A DNA stretch of 64,000 nt, taken from positions 747,001 through 811,000 of the forward strand of contig NZ_AP024154.1 of NCBI RefSeq assembly GCF_015533855.1. The letters are read 5' to 3'. The first letter of the stretch is position 1, and every line of letters begins with the position of its first letter. The notes under the pieces are model-generated. The model did no database searches. It worked only from the letters and a program-made list of their open reading frames with translations, and was not told the origin of the DNA. This document shows, piece after piece, positions 36,156 to 46,898 of this stretch. Source of the DNA: Echinicola sp. 20G (GTDB lineage: Bacteria > Bacteroidota > Bacteroidia > Cytophagales > Cyclobacteriaceae). Made by a program: the position numbers and the translations under genes.

Positions 36156-37601
36156 TTAATTCATGTCCCAGAAAATAGCTGAAGTAGTATTGTCACCACC
36201 TAAAGCGCTACTTGCTGAAGAATAATTTGTAGTATTGATCAAAGGCTCATTCGTAGGAAAGATCAACCTCTTCGGATTGGCCACACCATTGGAAACTGCT
36301 GTTAACAATTCTGGGTAATCCAACCTTCTTGCTTCTGTCCAAGCTTCATGACCTTGGTTATATAATGCTATGTACTTTTGCATCCCAATCTTTTGCTTAT
36401 AATCTCCAGCTGCGGTCAGGTAGTTTACTGATGGCTGCGCCAAGTAAAGTGTAGCCTCAGCACCAGTTAATCCCCAAGCCTCAAATGACGCTCGAACACC
36501 CGCTTCATAATATTCAGCAGCACTTCCAGAGATAAACCCTCTTTCTACTGCCTCAGCCAAAGAAAATGCAACGAAAGAATAATCTAAGATAGTACCTGGG
36601 AAAGTTGCCTCTACTAAAGCTGGATCGATATGTGTAAGTGAAGCATAAGCATTACCAGACGCACCATATTGCCCTCCTACATATCCAGTAGCAATATTGT
36701 CATCAAAGTAAACATCCATTCTTGGATCATTCACATCCTCCAACATATCAATGAAGAACTGGGTAACCACAAAATCAGAAGCCCTACTATCTACCTCAAA
36801 ATAATCATAGATAGGATTGGTGTAAGGCTGAGAGCTGCTAAATTGGTAAACCGCATTATCAGCATTTGATTCAAAAACACCTGCAGCCACCGCCTCAGAA
36901 ACCAAAGTAGAAGCTTCAGTAGGATTAGAATCAGCCAGTCTCATACCAATTTTCAATTTGATGGAGTTGGCAAACTTTTTCCAAGCTGCAATATCACCAC
37001 CATAAAGAATATCAGAAGAAGCACTGAATCCCATTGCACTTTCATCAAGGCTGGCAATGGCTACATCCAAGCTATCAATGATGGCTCCATATACGTATTC
37101 TCCTTCGTCATAAACTGGAGTAACGTTATTGATATCCAAAGCCTCAGTGAAAGGAATACTACCAAAGTTATCCACTAGGTATTGGTAAGCATAAACTTCC
37201 ATTACAGAGATCATTGCCAATTGATTGTCCCTTTGAGGAACCAATGCTGCGCTAACCTCACGAGATTTGATGATGTCTTTGGCCTCTTTCAATTCATACA
37301 ATGTCTCAGTATAAATATTGTCCCAAAGGCTACCTCCAACATCTCTATTGGCTGCATCGTAACTTGACTCTTGGATATAAGTAGTTTGAGTCAAATAGTT
37401 GGCCCAAAAACGATCCAAGTTATTATTATAGTCAATATTGACCATTTGATTTACCAAATTGTACTGTCCATATGTAAACAATACTTCTGGTTCCACCTCT
37501 ACCGGATTCTTAGGATCCGTGTTCAGATCGGAAAGATTTTCATCACAAGAAGAAAATAGTCCCGCTGCTGCTATACCTAATATTAATAATGACTTTTTCA
37601 T
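36156..37601 (-). CDS. SusD/RagB-family outer-membrane lipoprotein (pair 1)
   Basis: A 481-residue lipoprotein, anchor Cys19 in GLFSSCDENL, expected as the surface lid of the SusC transporter encoded just upstream (12-nt gap). It belongs to the SusD-like 2 branch, judging from YLTQTTYIQESSYD near the N terminus, IAAWKKFANSIKLKIGMRLAD in the TPR region and the C-terminal RLIFPTNEPLINTTNY with final IFWDMN. It forms a unit with its SusC. No glycosidase, ECF sigma factor or hybrid two-component regulator lies beside it, so a non-glycan ligand is possible. Confidence 0.93.
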   Translation of the reverse strand: MKKSLLILGIAAAGLFSSCDENLSDLNTDPKNPVEVEPEVLFTYGQYNLVNQMVNIDYNNNLDRFWANYLTQTTYIQESSYDAANRDVGGSLWDNIYTETLYELKEAKDIIKSREVSAALVPQRDNQLAMISVMEVYAYQYLVDNFGSIPFTEALDINNVTPVYDEGEYVYGAIIDSLDVAIASLDESAMGFSASSDILYGGDIAAWKKFANSIKLKIGMRLADSNPTEASTLVSEAVAAGVFESNADNAVYQFSSSQPYTNPIYDYFEVDSRASDFVVTQFFIDMLEDVNDPRMDVYFDDNIATGYVGGQYGASGNAYASLTHIDPALVEATFPGTILDYSFVAFSLAEAVERGFISGSAAEYYEAGVRASFEAWGLTGAEATLYLAQPSVNYLTAAGDYKQKIGMQKYIALYNQGHEAWTEARRLDYPELLTAVSNGVANPKRLIFPTNEPLINTTNYSSASSALGGDNTTSAIFWDMN

Positions 37602-37613
37602 TGTGATTCAGTT

Positions 37614-40600
37614 TTAGAATTTAACATTTACGTTGAAACCGAATTCTCTGGTTGCTGGCAAAGCACCATTCTGGATACCTTGTAGGTTACCTGAACTTGC
37701 ACTATACTCAGGATCAGAGTAAGGAAGATTTTTGTGAATGATCCACAAGTTTCTACCAAAACCACCAACAGACACTTGATTGATGAATAGATTATCAAAA
37801 AATCTGGTCGGTAGGTCATACATCAAACTAACCTCTCTTAATTTCACAAATGAGGCATCATAAACCAATGCTGCATCTGGAGCATAAGTACCAGTCTCAC
37901 TAGAACCACCATAGTACCCAAGTGGCGTCAGATAATCTCCAGCATTTGCTCTGATGTCATTAGGAGCAGAATTAGTAACCGTGTAACTACCATCATCATT
38001 AAAAGCCACATCACCTGTCACACCTGGTAGGATAATTCCTCCTGAAGTGGCGTCATTGGTTACAGGGTCTCTCATTGGGTTACCTAACTCATTCAAAGCA
38101 GCAGTTTCAGCATACAGACCGGTAGCATTACCAAAGCCCATATCATAACTGATCACGTCTCCTCCTTTTTGCATATCAATCAAGAAACTGAATGCCAACC
38201 CTTTGTATTTAAAGGTGTTATTGATACCACCGATCCAGTCAGGCTGAATGTTACCAATCACTTCATTGGTGGATTCAGTTCTAAGGTATTTACCATCAGA
38301 ACCTACAACTTTTTGACCTGACTCATCAAAGATATAGTTAGTACCAGTGATTGTTCCGTAAGCTTCTCCTTTTCTGGCATTAATCGCAGTAGACCAAGCA
38401 GAATAAATCAATAGGTTTTCTCCACCTTCGTAAAGGGAAACCACCTTGTTTACGTTTTTGGCCCAGTTGACATTCACTCTCCAAGAGAAATCAGGTGTTT
38501 TAATTGCATCACCAAATAAGCTAACCTCTACCCCTTTGTTCTCCATTTCTCCAGCGTTTACATATTTATAGTTAAAGCCGGTCGCTGAAGATACTTCAAC
38601 AGGAAGGATTTGGTCAATGGTGTTTTTCTGATACACGGAGATATCTGCACCAATTCTATTGTTTAAGAAGTTTACTTCCACACCAATCTCCATTTCATCC
38701 GTTTTTTCAGGCTTAAGGTCTGGGTTATTAGAAGTATCAGGGGTAAAGAACATCGGAACACCATCAAATGGAGTGGCAGAGCTAAAGGTGTTGATTACAC
38801 TGTATGGATCACCAGCACCACGCACACTCGCATAACCCAATCTCAGTTTACCGAAGCTTAATGCAGAGCTTTCGATCAATTCACTGAATACAAAACTACC
38901 AGCTACTGAAGGATAGAAGTAACTGTTGTTTCCTTCTGGTAAAGTAGAAGCACGGTCAATTCTTCCGGTCATATCCAAGTACAACATGTCCATATAACCC
39001 AAAGTTACCTGACCATAATACCCATACTTTCTGATGTGAAAATCACTTTCAACTGGTGGCTCAAGAGCATTCGCAGAATTACTCAAAGCATAGATCCCAG
39101 GAACAACTAGGCCACCGTTGGTAGAAGCCCTAGTAGAATTTACACGTGTATTTCTGATATTGAAACCTAACAAACCTGTCAAAGACAAAGATTCGTTTAG
39201 GTTCTTGTCAAATGATAAGATGAAGTCACTGTTGTACTGTTCAAACGTTCTCTGGAATTTAGAGTATTCAGATTGATCCAAACTTCCTACAGCAATTCTC
39301 TCTTCTTGAAGGTCAGAGTAAGAATCAATACCAAATCTGGCCATTGCTGTCAACCAATCAGTAATTTCATAGTTCGCTTGGAACTTACCAAAGAACCTGT
39401 TTCGCTGATCATTTTGATAGTTTTCGAACAATGTCCAATAAGGATTATCAAAGTAATGAGGAGAAGTATCATCAGAACCAAGTGGGTTCCAAGTGATGTT
39501 GCTTCCTGTCATATTGTAGGCATCTTCTTGTGCTTTAAGGTCCACATTGGTACCAAACCATTGACGCAAACCTTGAATAACGTTTTTGCCATCGTAACCA
39601 GTACCATATCTACCTTTACCTTCTACTCTGGTATAAGTAGCCTTACCGTCGATTGACAACTTATCACTTAACCTATAATTTGCGTGGATGTCCACAACAT
39701 TTCTTTTGATCTTACTGTTTGGCAAAATACCAGAACGATCATCATTTGTATAGCCAAATCTTACAGATCCATTCTCATTGCCACCTTCTAAACCAACATT
39801 GGTAATATTACCAACACCTGTTTGGAAAATGTAGTCAGGACCATTCTGAGCAGCCACCCATGGAGATGGAGTCAAATAAGTGTCCAACTCAGGATAGAAA
39901 GACTCCCATCCGTAAACCATTAGGTTCGGGTCATATGCCGCTCCAAATGAAGCATCTTCACCAGCTGGAACTTCTAGATCCAACTCCCCATCACCGTTAA
40001 CATCAGTATCATAGAATCCACCAGTCTCACCATAATATGGGCCATACCCTTGACCATACTTGTTCTGGTACTTAGGAAAAGTGCTCTTGTCTACAACACT
40101 GAAATTGGTTGAGTGTCCCAAAGTTACACCAAGTCCATTCTTCTTTTTAGCTCCTTTTTTAGTGGTAATCATGATTACACCGTTTACAGCATCAGAACCG
40201 TAAAGAGCGGCAGCAGTAGCACCTTTCAATACAGATATCGATTCGATAGTTTCAGGATCAATATCTGAAGCAGCGTTACCATAGTCATAACCTCCGCCTC
40301 CAGACATCTGGCCGGAAGTGTTTAGGTTAGAGTTACTAATGGGAACACCATCTACTACGAACAAAGCTTGGTTGTTTCCTGTAAATGAGTTGGACCCTCT
40401 AATTACAGCATTTACAGAACCACCGATGGAGTTACTCTTCTTAATGCTAAGACCAGCTACCTTACCGGATAAAGAACTAATAAAACTTGATTCTTTCGCC
40501 TTGCTTACCTCATCGCCAGTCACTTCCTGAACAGAGTAACCAAGCGACCTTTCTTCTCTTTCAATACCCAATGCCGTTACTACTACTTCAGACAATTCTT

Positions 40601-40898
40601 CAGCATCAGAAACCAATGCAACATCAATAACCGATTGATCACCGATTGTCACTTCTTGGGTAGTCATCCCAATAAATGAAAAAATTAAGATTTTTCCTTC
40701 AGATGGTACAGAAAGGGTGTATTTACCATCAAGATCAGTTACAGCACCTTTTGAGGTACCTTTTACCAGAATACTCACTCCTGGGATCGGCTCTCCATTA
40801 TCTGCTGAAGTTACCGTACCTCTTACTGATGCTGTTTGTGCAAAAGAAAATTGCAAAAACAGGCATAGCAAGAGGGTTAATTGTACTCTTTTCTTCAT
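37614..40898 (-). CDS. SusC/RagA-family TonB-linked outer-membrane transporter (pair 1)
   Basis: A 1094-residue TonB-dependent transporter. The start is placed at 40898 (MKKRVQLTLLLCLFLQFSFAQ), which gives a proper signal peptide; the frame extends 24 codons further upstream without any signal-like sequence. After the signal comes a carboxypeptidase-regulatory-like domain (VRGTVTSADNGEPIPGVSIL, then GAVTDLDGKYTLSV). A TonB-box-like ELSEVVVTALGI and the plug domain with VIRGSNSFTGNNQALFVVDG follow. The 22-strand barrel ends in a terminal Phe (FGFNVNVKF). It is followed 12 nt later by its SusD partner. The N terminus closely resembles that of the second SusC at 43315-46584, pointing to paralogous pairs. 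Confidence 0.94.
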   Translation of the reverse strand: MKKRVQLTLLLCLFLQFSFAQTASVRGTVTSADNGEPIPGVSILVKGTSKGAVTDLDGKYTLSVPSEGKILIFSFIGMTTQEVTIGDQSVIDVALVSDAEELSEVVVTALGIEREERSLGYSVQEVTGDEVSKAKESSFISSLSGKVAGLSIKKSNSIGGSVNAVIRGSNSFTGNNQALFVVDGVPISNSNLNTSGQMSGGGGYDYGNAASDIDPETIESISVLKGATAAALYGSDAVNGVIMITTKKGAKKKNGLGVTLGHSTNFSVVDKSTFPKYQNKYGQGYGPYYGETGGFYDTDVNGDGELDLEVPAGEDASFGAAYDPNLMVYGWESFYPELDTYLTPSPWVAAQNGPDYIFQTGVGNITNVGLEGGNENGSVRFGYTNDDRSGILPNSKIKRNVVDIHANYRLSDKLSIDGKATYTRVEGKGRYGTGYDGKNVIQGLRQWFGTNVDLKAQEDAYNMTGSNITWNPLGSDDTSPHYFDNPYWTLFENYQNDQRNRFFGKFQANYEITDWLTAMARFGIDSYSDLQEERIAVGSLDQSEYSKFQRTFEQYNSDFILSFDKNLNESLSLTGLLGFNIRNTRVNSTRASTNGGLVVPGIYALSNSANALEPPVESDFHIRKYGYYGQVTLGYMDMLYLDMTGRIDRASTLPEGNNSYFYPSVAGSFVFSELIESSALSFGKLRLGYASVRGAGDPYSVINTFSSATPFDGVPMFFTPDTSNNPDLKPEKTDEMEIGVEVNFLNNRIGADISVYQKNTIDQILPVEVSSATGFNYKYVNAGEMENKGVEVSLFGDAIKTPDFSWRVNVNWAKNVNKVVSLYEGGENLLIYSAWSTAINARKGEAYGTITGTNYIFDESGQKVVGSDGKYLRTESTNEVIGNIQPDWIGGINNTFKYKGLAFSFLIDMQKGGDVISYDMGFGNATGLYAETAALNELGNPMRDPVTNDATSGGIILPGVTGDVAFNDDGSYTVTNSAPNDIRANAGDYLTPLGYYGGSSETGTYAPDAALVYDASFVKLREVSLMYDLPTRFFDNLFINQVSVGGFGRNLWIIHKNLPYSDPEYSASSGNLQGIQNGALPATREFGFNVNVKF

Positions 40899-41727
40899 AT
40901 GCGGTTGATTTGATTTTGCCACAAAGTAGAAATCCAAACCCGAAAAAAAAATTTTATGATTTTTTAACATTAGATTAACAATGGTAAAAAATACATTAAA
41001 ATACTGATTTTCAGATACTTACGAAATATAAAAAAAATTAAAAAAAATTTGTCCTTTTCTAATACACAATATGAATTTACTAACGAATAAAATTTGCTTG
41101 GAAAACCATTTCTCTACAAATAAAAGAGGTTCAATATTGAACAAAACGCAATTTTGTTCAGGTATTACAAAAAAAACCCATTTTAAATTCTAAAGTTTCC
41201 ATTACGATCACGTTGCATACAACTAATAATTACATTAAAGCTATTTTTCAGTCTATTACGATTTTAAAATTCAGAATAATATTTGGTTTCTGACAAAATA
41301 CGAATCAAACGAAACCCAACTAAAAACAGGTTATTAATAGTCAAAACTCCACAATTTGAGCATAACTTCGAAACAAAAAATTGAATTTTCACAAGAGTTT
41401 TACATTGAAAATCTTACTGTTAACATCAAAAAATTACCAGCAAAATCAATTGAATTTAACCAATAAATCACATCACAATTTTCAGTATAATACAATTTCA
41501 ACCTCCCAACTTAAGAACAAAAACTGTACATCATACACTAATAGAAACACTTACCACACAGTATATTGCTTTTCAAAATTTGAGGCACCTACCACGACCA
41601 TCTCGATCAATGAAAAAGAGGTACTCCATCAAAAAATACCTACAAAACCATCCTTCACCAGATGCATACAGTAAAAAACCACTCCAATGGAGTGGCTTTC
41701 CTATTGCTAAAATCTGGAATTACTAAT
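40899..41727. other. AT-rich intergenic region of 829 bp between the two SusC/SusD pairs
   Basis: Long A/T-rich stretch upstream of the first SusC gene. It should hold that gene's promoter and long leader. The terminator of the second SusD lies at 41672-41695. A 97-codon plus-strand ORF (41381-41674) is rich in Asn, Thr and Lys, looks like translated AT-rich DNA and is not accepted as a gene. No repeat array or RNA gene was found. Confidence 0.5.
41672..41695 (-). terminator. Intrinsic terminator of the second SusC/SusD pair
   Basis: A 7-bp stem, CCACTCC (41679-41685) with GGAGTGG (41689-41695), has a 3-nt loop and is followed on the minus strand by six T. Confidence 0.75.
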
Positions 41728-43302
41728 TTAATTCACATCCCACCAAAGTTTTGAATCGAGTACATCACCATTGGACAAACGACTCACAGCTTCACTTCTA
41801 TTGGAACCATTCAAGGTCCTTTCAAAGTCAGGGTACTGCAGCCTAAAAGGAATATCTGTAAGTCCTTCCACCAATGAAGAAAATGTATAATCAATGGTAG
41901 TACCGGGTACAGGAGTCACACTAAAATCTGTTCCAGGCAAAATCAAGGTATGCGGATATCCTGTTCGTCTATATTCCTGCCAAGCCGTATGCGCATCCAT
42001 ATAGAGTGCAATGTACTTCTGTGTCAATACATTCTCTTCATTTGCAGGTGGCAATGCCGCTATGTAAGCATCAATTTCACTTGTAGCCACTCCCCATTTC
42101 TCCATAGATGCCCTTACCCCATTCTCATAGTGAGTCTGATCCCAACCGTTCAATTCAGATAGGATAAAGGATATTTCAGCAAATTCGATTAAAGATTGAC
42201 TATAATCCGGCTTATTGATGATATCATCTCCTGGAGAGCTTTCCCATGGGTACACACCAGCATCTGCTGAGTTTTCACTCACTGGCATGCCAACATAATT
42301 ACCATCTCTATTAGGAATAGCAAATTTTTCCAGACGTGGATCTTCAGTCCCAAAGAACGGATTTGCAGTAATATCCACACCATTATGATCAACCAGGTTA
42401 TTTCCCAAAAGCAATTGACAAAACGGGTGGGAAATAGCAAAATCGGTTCTGTTGTTGACATTGAACGCCCTGTAAAAAGGAGATGCATTCACATCACTGG
42501 ATTCATATATAAATCCAGCATTCTCCGCATTGGAAGTAAAAACACCTTTTGATAAAGCATCCGCAATGTGGGAATCAGCCAAAGAAGGGTTTATGCCCCT
42601 TATCTTTAATGCAACCCTTAAGCGCAGTGAGTTGGCAAGCTTTTTCCACAAAGCCATTTGCTCATCTTCTCCTCCATAGATATTATCTGCCTGGACCCCC
42701 AACGCATCCACATCGATCATCGACTCAGCATCTTGCAGTTCATTCAATATATCTTCATAAATCTTTGACTGTGTAGCATAAACTGGAGAAAGGATTTCCT
42801 CCTCCGAATCCGCAACTTGCAAGGCCTGAAAATCAGGATCGTCTGAACCGTAAGAGTAATAAGGTATATCTCCCCAAGTGTCAGCCATAATATTAAATGT
42901 CCAAGACATTAAAATTCGGGCCACCGCTATTTGGTTTTCATTGGATCCATACTGGCTATTTTCCACCATGGTCTCTTCATTGCTGTTTAAGTAGATTACC
43001 TTTCTTAAATTTTCCAAATTCGCATAAAAATCCTCCCAAGTTTCCCTTTGAGACTCCCGATACACGTAACGATCTTCATCAGCGTAGGCAGTCTGCGTCC
43101 AATACTGCATACCAACCAAAGTAAAACGACCTTGAAACCACTCATCGTAGAAGTCATCCATCATCTTCTTTACTGCATCATTTAGCAGGCCAGTCGTTGG
43201 AGGATTGTTTGTCTCATTCGGGTTTTGCTCATAATCCAGATCACAAGCAACCATCAAGGCTGTCAATCCAAATACAAATATTTTTATTTTGAAGCTTTTC
43301 AT
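41728..43302 (-). CDS. SusD/RagB-family outer-membrane lipoprotein (pair 2)
   Basis: A 524-residue lipoprotein, anchor Cys20 in LTALMVACDLDYEQNP. It shares the SusD-like 2 architecture with the pair 1 protein: MALWKKLANSLRLRVALKIRG, RYIALYMDAHTAWQEYRRTGYP-type region (visible as QKYIALYMDAHTAWQEYRR) and final SKLWWDVN. It starts 12 nt after its SusC partner. The matching gene order, gap length and terminal motif with pair 1 support tandem duplication followed by divergence. The ligand is unknown. Confidence 0.93.
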   Translation of the reverse strand: MKSFKIKIFVFGLTALMVACDLDYEQNPNETNNPPTTGLLNDAVKKMMDDFYDEWFQGRFTLVGMQYWTQTAYADEDRYVYRESQRETWEDFYANLENLRKVIYLNSNEETMVENSQYGSNENQIAVARILMSWTFNIMADTWGDIPYYSYGSDDPDFQALQVADSEEEILSPVYATQSKIYEDILNELQDAESMIDVDALGVQADNIYGGEDEQMALWKKLANSLRLRVALKIRGINPSLADSHIADALSKGVFTSNAENAGFIYESSDVNASPFYRAFNVNNRTDFAISHPFCQLLLGNNLVDHNGVDITANPFFGTEDPRLEKFAIPNRDGNYVGMPVSENSADAGVYPWESSPGDDIINKPDYSQSLIEFAEISFILSELNGWDQTHYENGVRASMEKWGVATSEIDAYIAALPPANEENVLTQKYIALYMDAHTAWQEYRRTGYPHTLILPGTDFSVTPVPGTTIDYTFSSLVEGLTDIPFRLQYPDFERTLNGSNRSEAVSRLSNGDVLDSKLWWDVN

Positions 43303-43314
43303 ACTGTTGAATAT

Positions 43315-46300
43315 TTATAGTCCAATATCTACCTTAAACCCAAATGTTCTCGAAGTAGGCATAAATGCACCTTCAATTCCTTGAATATTACCGGAACCGT
43401 TGACCGCTATTTCAGGATCCAAGCCTTTATAATCCAATCCAAAAGTCCAAAGGTTTCTTCCATAGGCAGAAACCCTTAAGCTTCTGATAAACTCATTGCC
43501 TCCCATATCAAAGTTGTAACCAAGAGCCAACTCCCTGACTTTGATGTAATCTGCATCAAAAACACTCTGGGCACTTGGCATCCCAAATCCATGATAATAA
43601 CGGGCTGCCCATCCCTGTCCTGACACATAGGTTTCATTTGGAGCAGTGTTACTGACTGAATATGAGCCATCTTCATTAAACTCTATATCTCCAGTGACAC
43701 CTTCAAGCCTGATACCACCTCCATCAGCTACCGGCGAACGTATTTCATTGCCCTGATCATTGACTCCTGCGGTAGGACCCCATGTACCTGCGTAATGACC
43801 CCACATATGGGAAACTGAGTAAAACTTACCTCCTTTTTGGATATCGATCAGCGCACTCAAATCAAATCCTCCGTAAGTAAAATAGTTTCTAATCCCCATA
43901 TTATAATCGGGCATAACCGAACCCAGTGGAACCAGGTTTTGAGTCCTCGCCCAATAACCATTGTCCTGAACTACTCGGTTGCCTTGATCATCGTAGATAT
44001 AATCATATCCCCACAACTGGCCATACCTTTCACCCACCGAGGCCCTCAATGTCACTCCATCAAATGGTGCACTACCAATATCCATTGCTTCAATACCATC
44101 TATTATACTGATGACCTCATTGTCGATTTTGGTATAGTTAATCGTAATATCCCATCGGAAATCCCTAATCTGAACAGGAGTACCCCTTAGCATGATCTCA
44201 ATGCCTTTGTTCACTATCTCACCGGCATTGATAAATTTGGCATCGTAACCAGTAGCCCTAGAAAGCTCCAAAGGAATAATCTGATCCGTTGTAACATTTT
44301 TAAAATAAGTAACATCAAAGCCTACCCGGTCTTTAAATAAGCTTGCCTCAAGCCCAATCTCCCAAGTATCGGTATTCTCTGGCTTCAACTCACTATTTAA
44401 CAATTCTTCTGGGGTATAAACCCTTGGAGAACCTTGAAATGTACCATCTGTATTGAACTTATAGGTGGTATATACATTATAAGGATCGGTGTCTTTGGAA
44501 ACCCTCGCCGCGCCAATCCTCACCTTACCAAAGCTTAACCAAGGTAAACTGACCACATCAGAGAATAAGAAACTCAAAGAGGCTGAAGGATAAAAATAAC
44601 TGTTGTTGTCCTCAGGCAAAGTGGTAGACCAGTCATTCCTCGCTGTCAAGTCCAAATACAACATGTCTTTGTAGCCGAGGTTTGCAGTAGCAAACAAACT
44701 ATTAATTGATTTTTTGGTCGTCTCGTCATTGACCAATACCGCTCCTGCCGAATTCAGCAAATTATACAATTCAGGAACTACCAATCCTCCCGAAGTCTCC
44801 CCTCTGTTCAGATGGAGTCTTTGCCTCATCTGGTTACCACCTACTAATGCACTTAAGTTCAAGTCTTCATTAAGTTGTCTTTGGTATCTCAGGGTGAGTT
44901 CATAATTGTACTCATAATTGTTCCTTACCGCCTCATAATAATAGGATTGTGCTTGCGACCCTACTGCAACCCTTTCACGATTGTAGAAAGTATACAAATC
45001 GCCACTTACTCTACCTCCTAGATTTAAGCCTTCAATTATTTCATAACTCAAACCTACATTTCCATAGAACCTATCCCGCTCATCATCGGCATAGTTTTTA
45101 TAAGCAGCCCAATAATGGTTGTCTGAATAATGTGGAGTTGGATCATCCCATGAGTTTCGGTTCCATGAACGCTGTGTACCATCACTGTTCAGGTATTTTT
45201 TGGAACGTTCATAATCGATTTGTCTTTGGGTCCACTGGAACAAAATTTGCCCCAAAGGACTACCATATGGCTGGTTAGAAGCTGGGTACCCTAACAATGG
45301 TCGGCCTTTAGTAGCTGTTCGGACATAATTCAAAGAAGATTGTGCAGTTAGCTTCTCTAAAACTTTGGTCTGACCATTAATAGAGAAATTGTTTTTGGTA
45401 AGCTCAGAACCAGGCAAAGTTCCTGAGGTTTTCGTGTTGGAATAGGCCAAGCGAACCGAAGAATTCACGTTAGAACTTGATACCGAGACGGAGTTTACAT
45501 AGGACACTCCTGTTTCAAAAAAATCTCGAACATCATTTGCTGGTGCTACCCATGGCCTAGGCTGTAAGTAATCTTCCGGATAATCCTCACTAAAAGCGTC
45601 CCAGTGTAAAACTGAAATATTAGGATCATACCTAGGCCCCCAACTCTCATCCACTCCATATTGAACGACCTTATAATCTGTCCCATTGATATTTGCTACT
45701 TCAAAACCGTCTTGGCCGCCGTCCTCATCACTGATGATCGCACCTCCACCGTATTTCCTTTGAAGGTCAGGCATCAAGTATATACTCTCAAAATTGACCG
45801 AAGAACTGACATCAACACTAAAGCTTTCTTGGCCCGGTGTACCTTTTTTAGTTGTAATCACAATCACACCGTTTGCAGCTCTCGAACCATACAAGGCCGC
45901 TGCTGTACCTTTCAATACAGAAATACTCTCTATATCATTCGGGTTAAGGTCATTCAACATATTCCCATAGTCAAATCCACCACTTCCTTCCTGCATATTC
46001 TCATCATTGAAATTGGAATTATTGACTGGCAAACCATCAATAACAATCAATGGCTGATTTTCCCCAAAGAAAGAACTGGCTCCACGAATCGTAATTCTCT
46101 TAGAGCCTCCCATATTGGTAGATGATGACAGTTGCACCCCAGAAACCCGGCCAGCAAGAGAACTCAAAACATCTGTCTGCTGCGACTTATTCAGCTCTTC
46201 TGACTCAACAGCTTGCACTGAATAGCCCAAAGAAGCTTTTTCCCTGGTGATACCCATAGCAGTCACCACCACCTCTGTCAATTCCTTGGCATCGGATGCC

Positions 46301-46584
46301 AAAGCAACATCAATCTGAGTTCTACCTCCAATGACCACTTCTCTGGTAGTCATCCCAATAAAAGAGAAAATCAACACTTCTCCACCTGATGGTACATCCA
46401 AAGAGTACACACCATCCAAATCTGTGACGGCACCTGTAGAGGTCCCCTTCACCAGAATACTAACACCCGGAATCGGTTCTCCATTATCCTCTGAAGTCAC
46501 CGTTCCTGTCACTGTAACTGATTGCGCAAAAACATAATGCACCATCATACATAGCAACAAGGCTAAACGTACACTTTTCTTCAT
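43315..46584 (-). CDS. SusC/RagA-family TonB-linked outer-membrane transporter (pair 2)
   Basis: A 1089-residue TonB-dependent transporter with signal peptide (MKKSVRLALLLCMMVHYVFAQ) and a carboxypeptidase-regulatory-like domain (GTVTSEDNGEPIPGVSIL). The plug has ITIRGASSFFGENQPLIVID and SISVLKGTAAALYGSRAANG. The long barrel ends FGFKVDIGL. About the first 130 residues are nearly parallel to those of the pair 1 SusC, including FSFIGMTTxEVxIG, while the barrels differ more, as expected for different ligands. It is followed 12 nt later by SusD. Confidence 0.94.
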   Translation of the reverse strand: MKKSVRLALLLCMMVHYVFAQSVTVTGTVTSEDNGEPIPGVSILVKGTSTGAVTDLDGVYSLDVPSGGEVLIFSFIGMTTREVVIGGRTQIDVALASDAKELTEVVVTAMGITREKASLGYSVQAVESEELNKSQQTDVLSSLAGRVSGVQLSSSTNMGGSKRITIRGASSFFGENQPLIVIDGLPVNNSNFNDENMQEGSGGFDYGNMLNDLNPNDIESISVLKGTAAALYGSRAANGVIVITTKKGTPGQESFSVDVSSSVNFESIYLMPDLQRKYGGGAIISDEDGGQDGFEVANINGTDYKVVQYGVDESWGPRYDPNISVLHWDAFSEDYPEDYLQPRPWVAPANDVRDFFETGVSYVNSVSVSSSNVNSSVRLAYSNTKTSGTLPGSELTKNNFSINGQTKVLEKLTAQSSLNYVRTATKGRPLLGYPASNQPYGSPLGQILFQWTQRQIDYERSKKYLNSDGTQRSWNRNSWDDPTPHYSDNHYWAAYKNYADDERDRFYGNVGLSYEIIEGLNLGGRVSGDLYTFYNRERVAVGSQAQSYYYEAVRNNYEYNYELTLRYQRQLNEDLNLSALVGGNQMRQRLHLNRGETSGGLVVPELYNLLNSAGAVLVNDETTKKSINSLFATANLGYKDMLYLDLTARNDWSTTLPEDNNSYFYPSASLSFLFSDVVSLPWLSFGKVRIGAARVSKDTDPYNVYTTYKFNTDGTFQGSPRVYTPEELLNSELKPENTDTWEIGLEASLFKDRVGFDVTYFKNVTTDQIIPLELSRATGYDAKFINAGEIVNKGIEIMLRGTPVQIRDFRWDITINYTKIDNEVISIIDGIEAMDIGSAPFDGVTLRASVGERYGQLWGYDYIYDDQGNRVVQDNGYWARTQNLVPLGSVMPDYNMGIRNYFTYGGFDLSALIDIQKGGKFYSVSHMWGHYAGTWGPTAGVNDQGNEIRSPVADGGGIRLEGVTGDIEFNEDGSYSVSNTAPNETYVSGQGWAARYYHGFGMPSAQSVFDADYIKVRELALGYNFDMGGNEFIRSLRVSAYGRNLWTFGLDYKGLDPEIAVNGSGNIQGIEGAFMPTSRTFGFKVDIGL

Positions 46585-46898
46585 AAGAAATTGATTTGAT
46601 TTGATTAGTTTGTTTCCGTTAAATGCCCATGCAAAAAATCATTAGCGCAAGCTGGCATCATCATTCTTCCGAATACCTAAACGACTGATTAACATTAATT
46701 TAATCAAAACAATATCAATATCAAACAAATATTGTATTTTTTAAATATTACATGTAACTAATAGTATACATCAGGTGTTGTTTTATTCAAATCGGTGATT
46801 TTTTAAAAAAACAAACATCAATAAATATGAATTTTATGTCAAAAAAAAAGAGTGAAGAAGACCTTCACTCTAAAGTATTTCAGCACAAATTAGATGGC
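46585..46898. other. Intergenic region of 314 bp
   Basis: AT-rich leader of the second SusC gene plus the terminator (46841-46871) of the beta-propeller lipoprotein gene upstream. The SusC leader ends with ATCAAATCAAATCAA on the minus strand, shortly before the ATG, echoing the leader of the first SusC. Confidence 0.55.
46841..46871 (-). terminator. Intrinsic terminator of the beta-propeller lipoprotein gene
   Basis: A 9-bp stem, AGAGTGAAG (46849-46857) with CTTCACTCT (46863-46871), is followed on the minus strand by a run of eight T. Confidence 0.85.

Noticed and set aside
41381..41674. 97-codon plus-strand ORF between the two SusC/SusD pairs
   Set aside because: Composition (Asn, Thr, Lys, Ser) is that of translated AT-rich DNA, with no domain, no start signal and a stop inside a terminator region.
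45661..46125. 154-codon ORF antisense to the second SusC
   Set aside because: Overlaps the conserved plug-domain coding sequence; a shadow.
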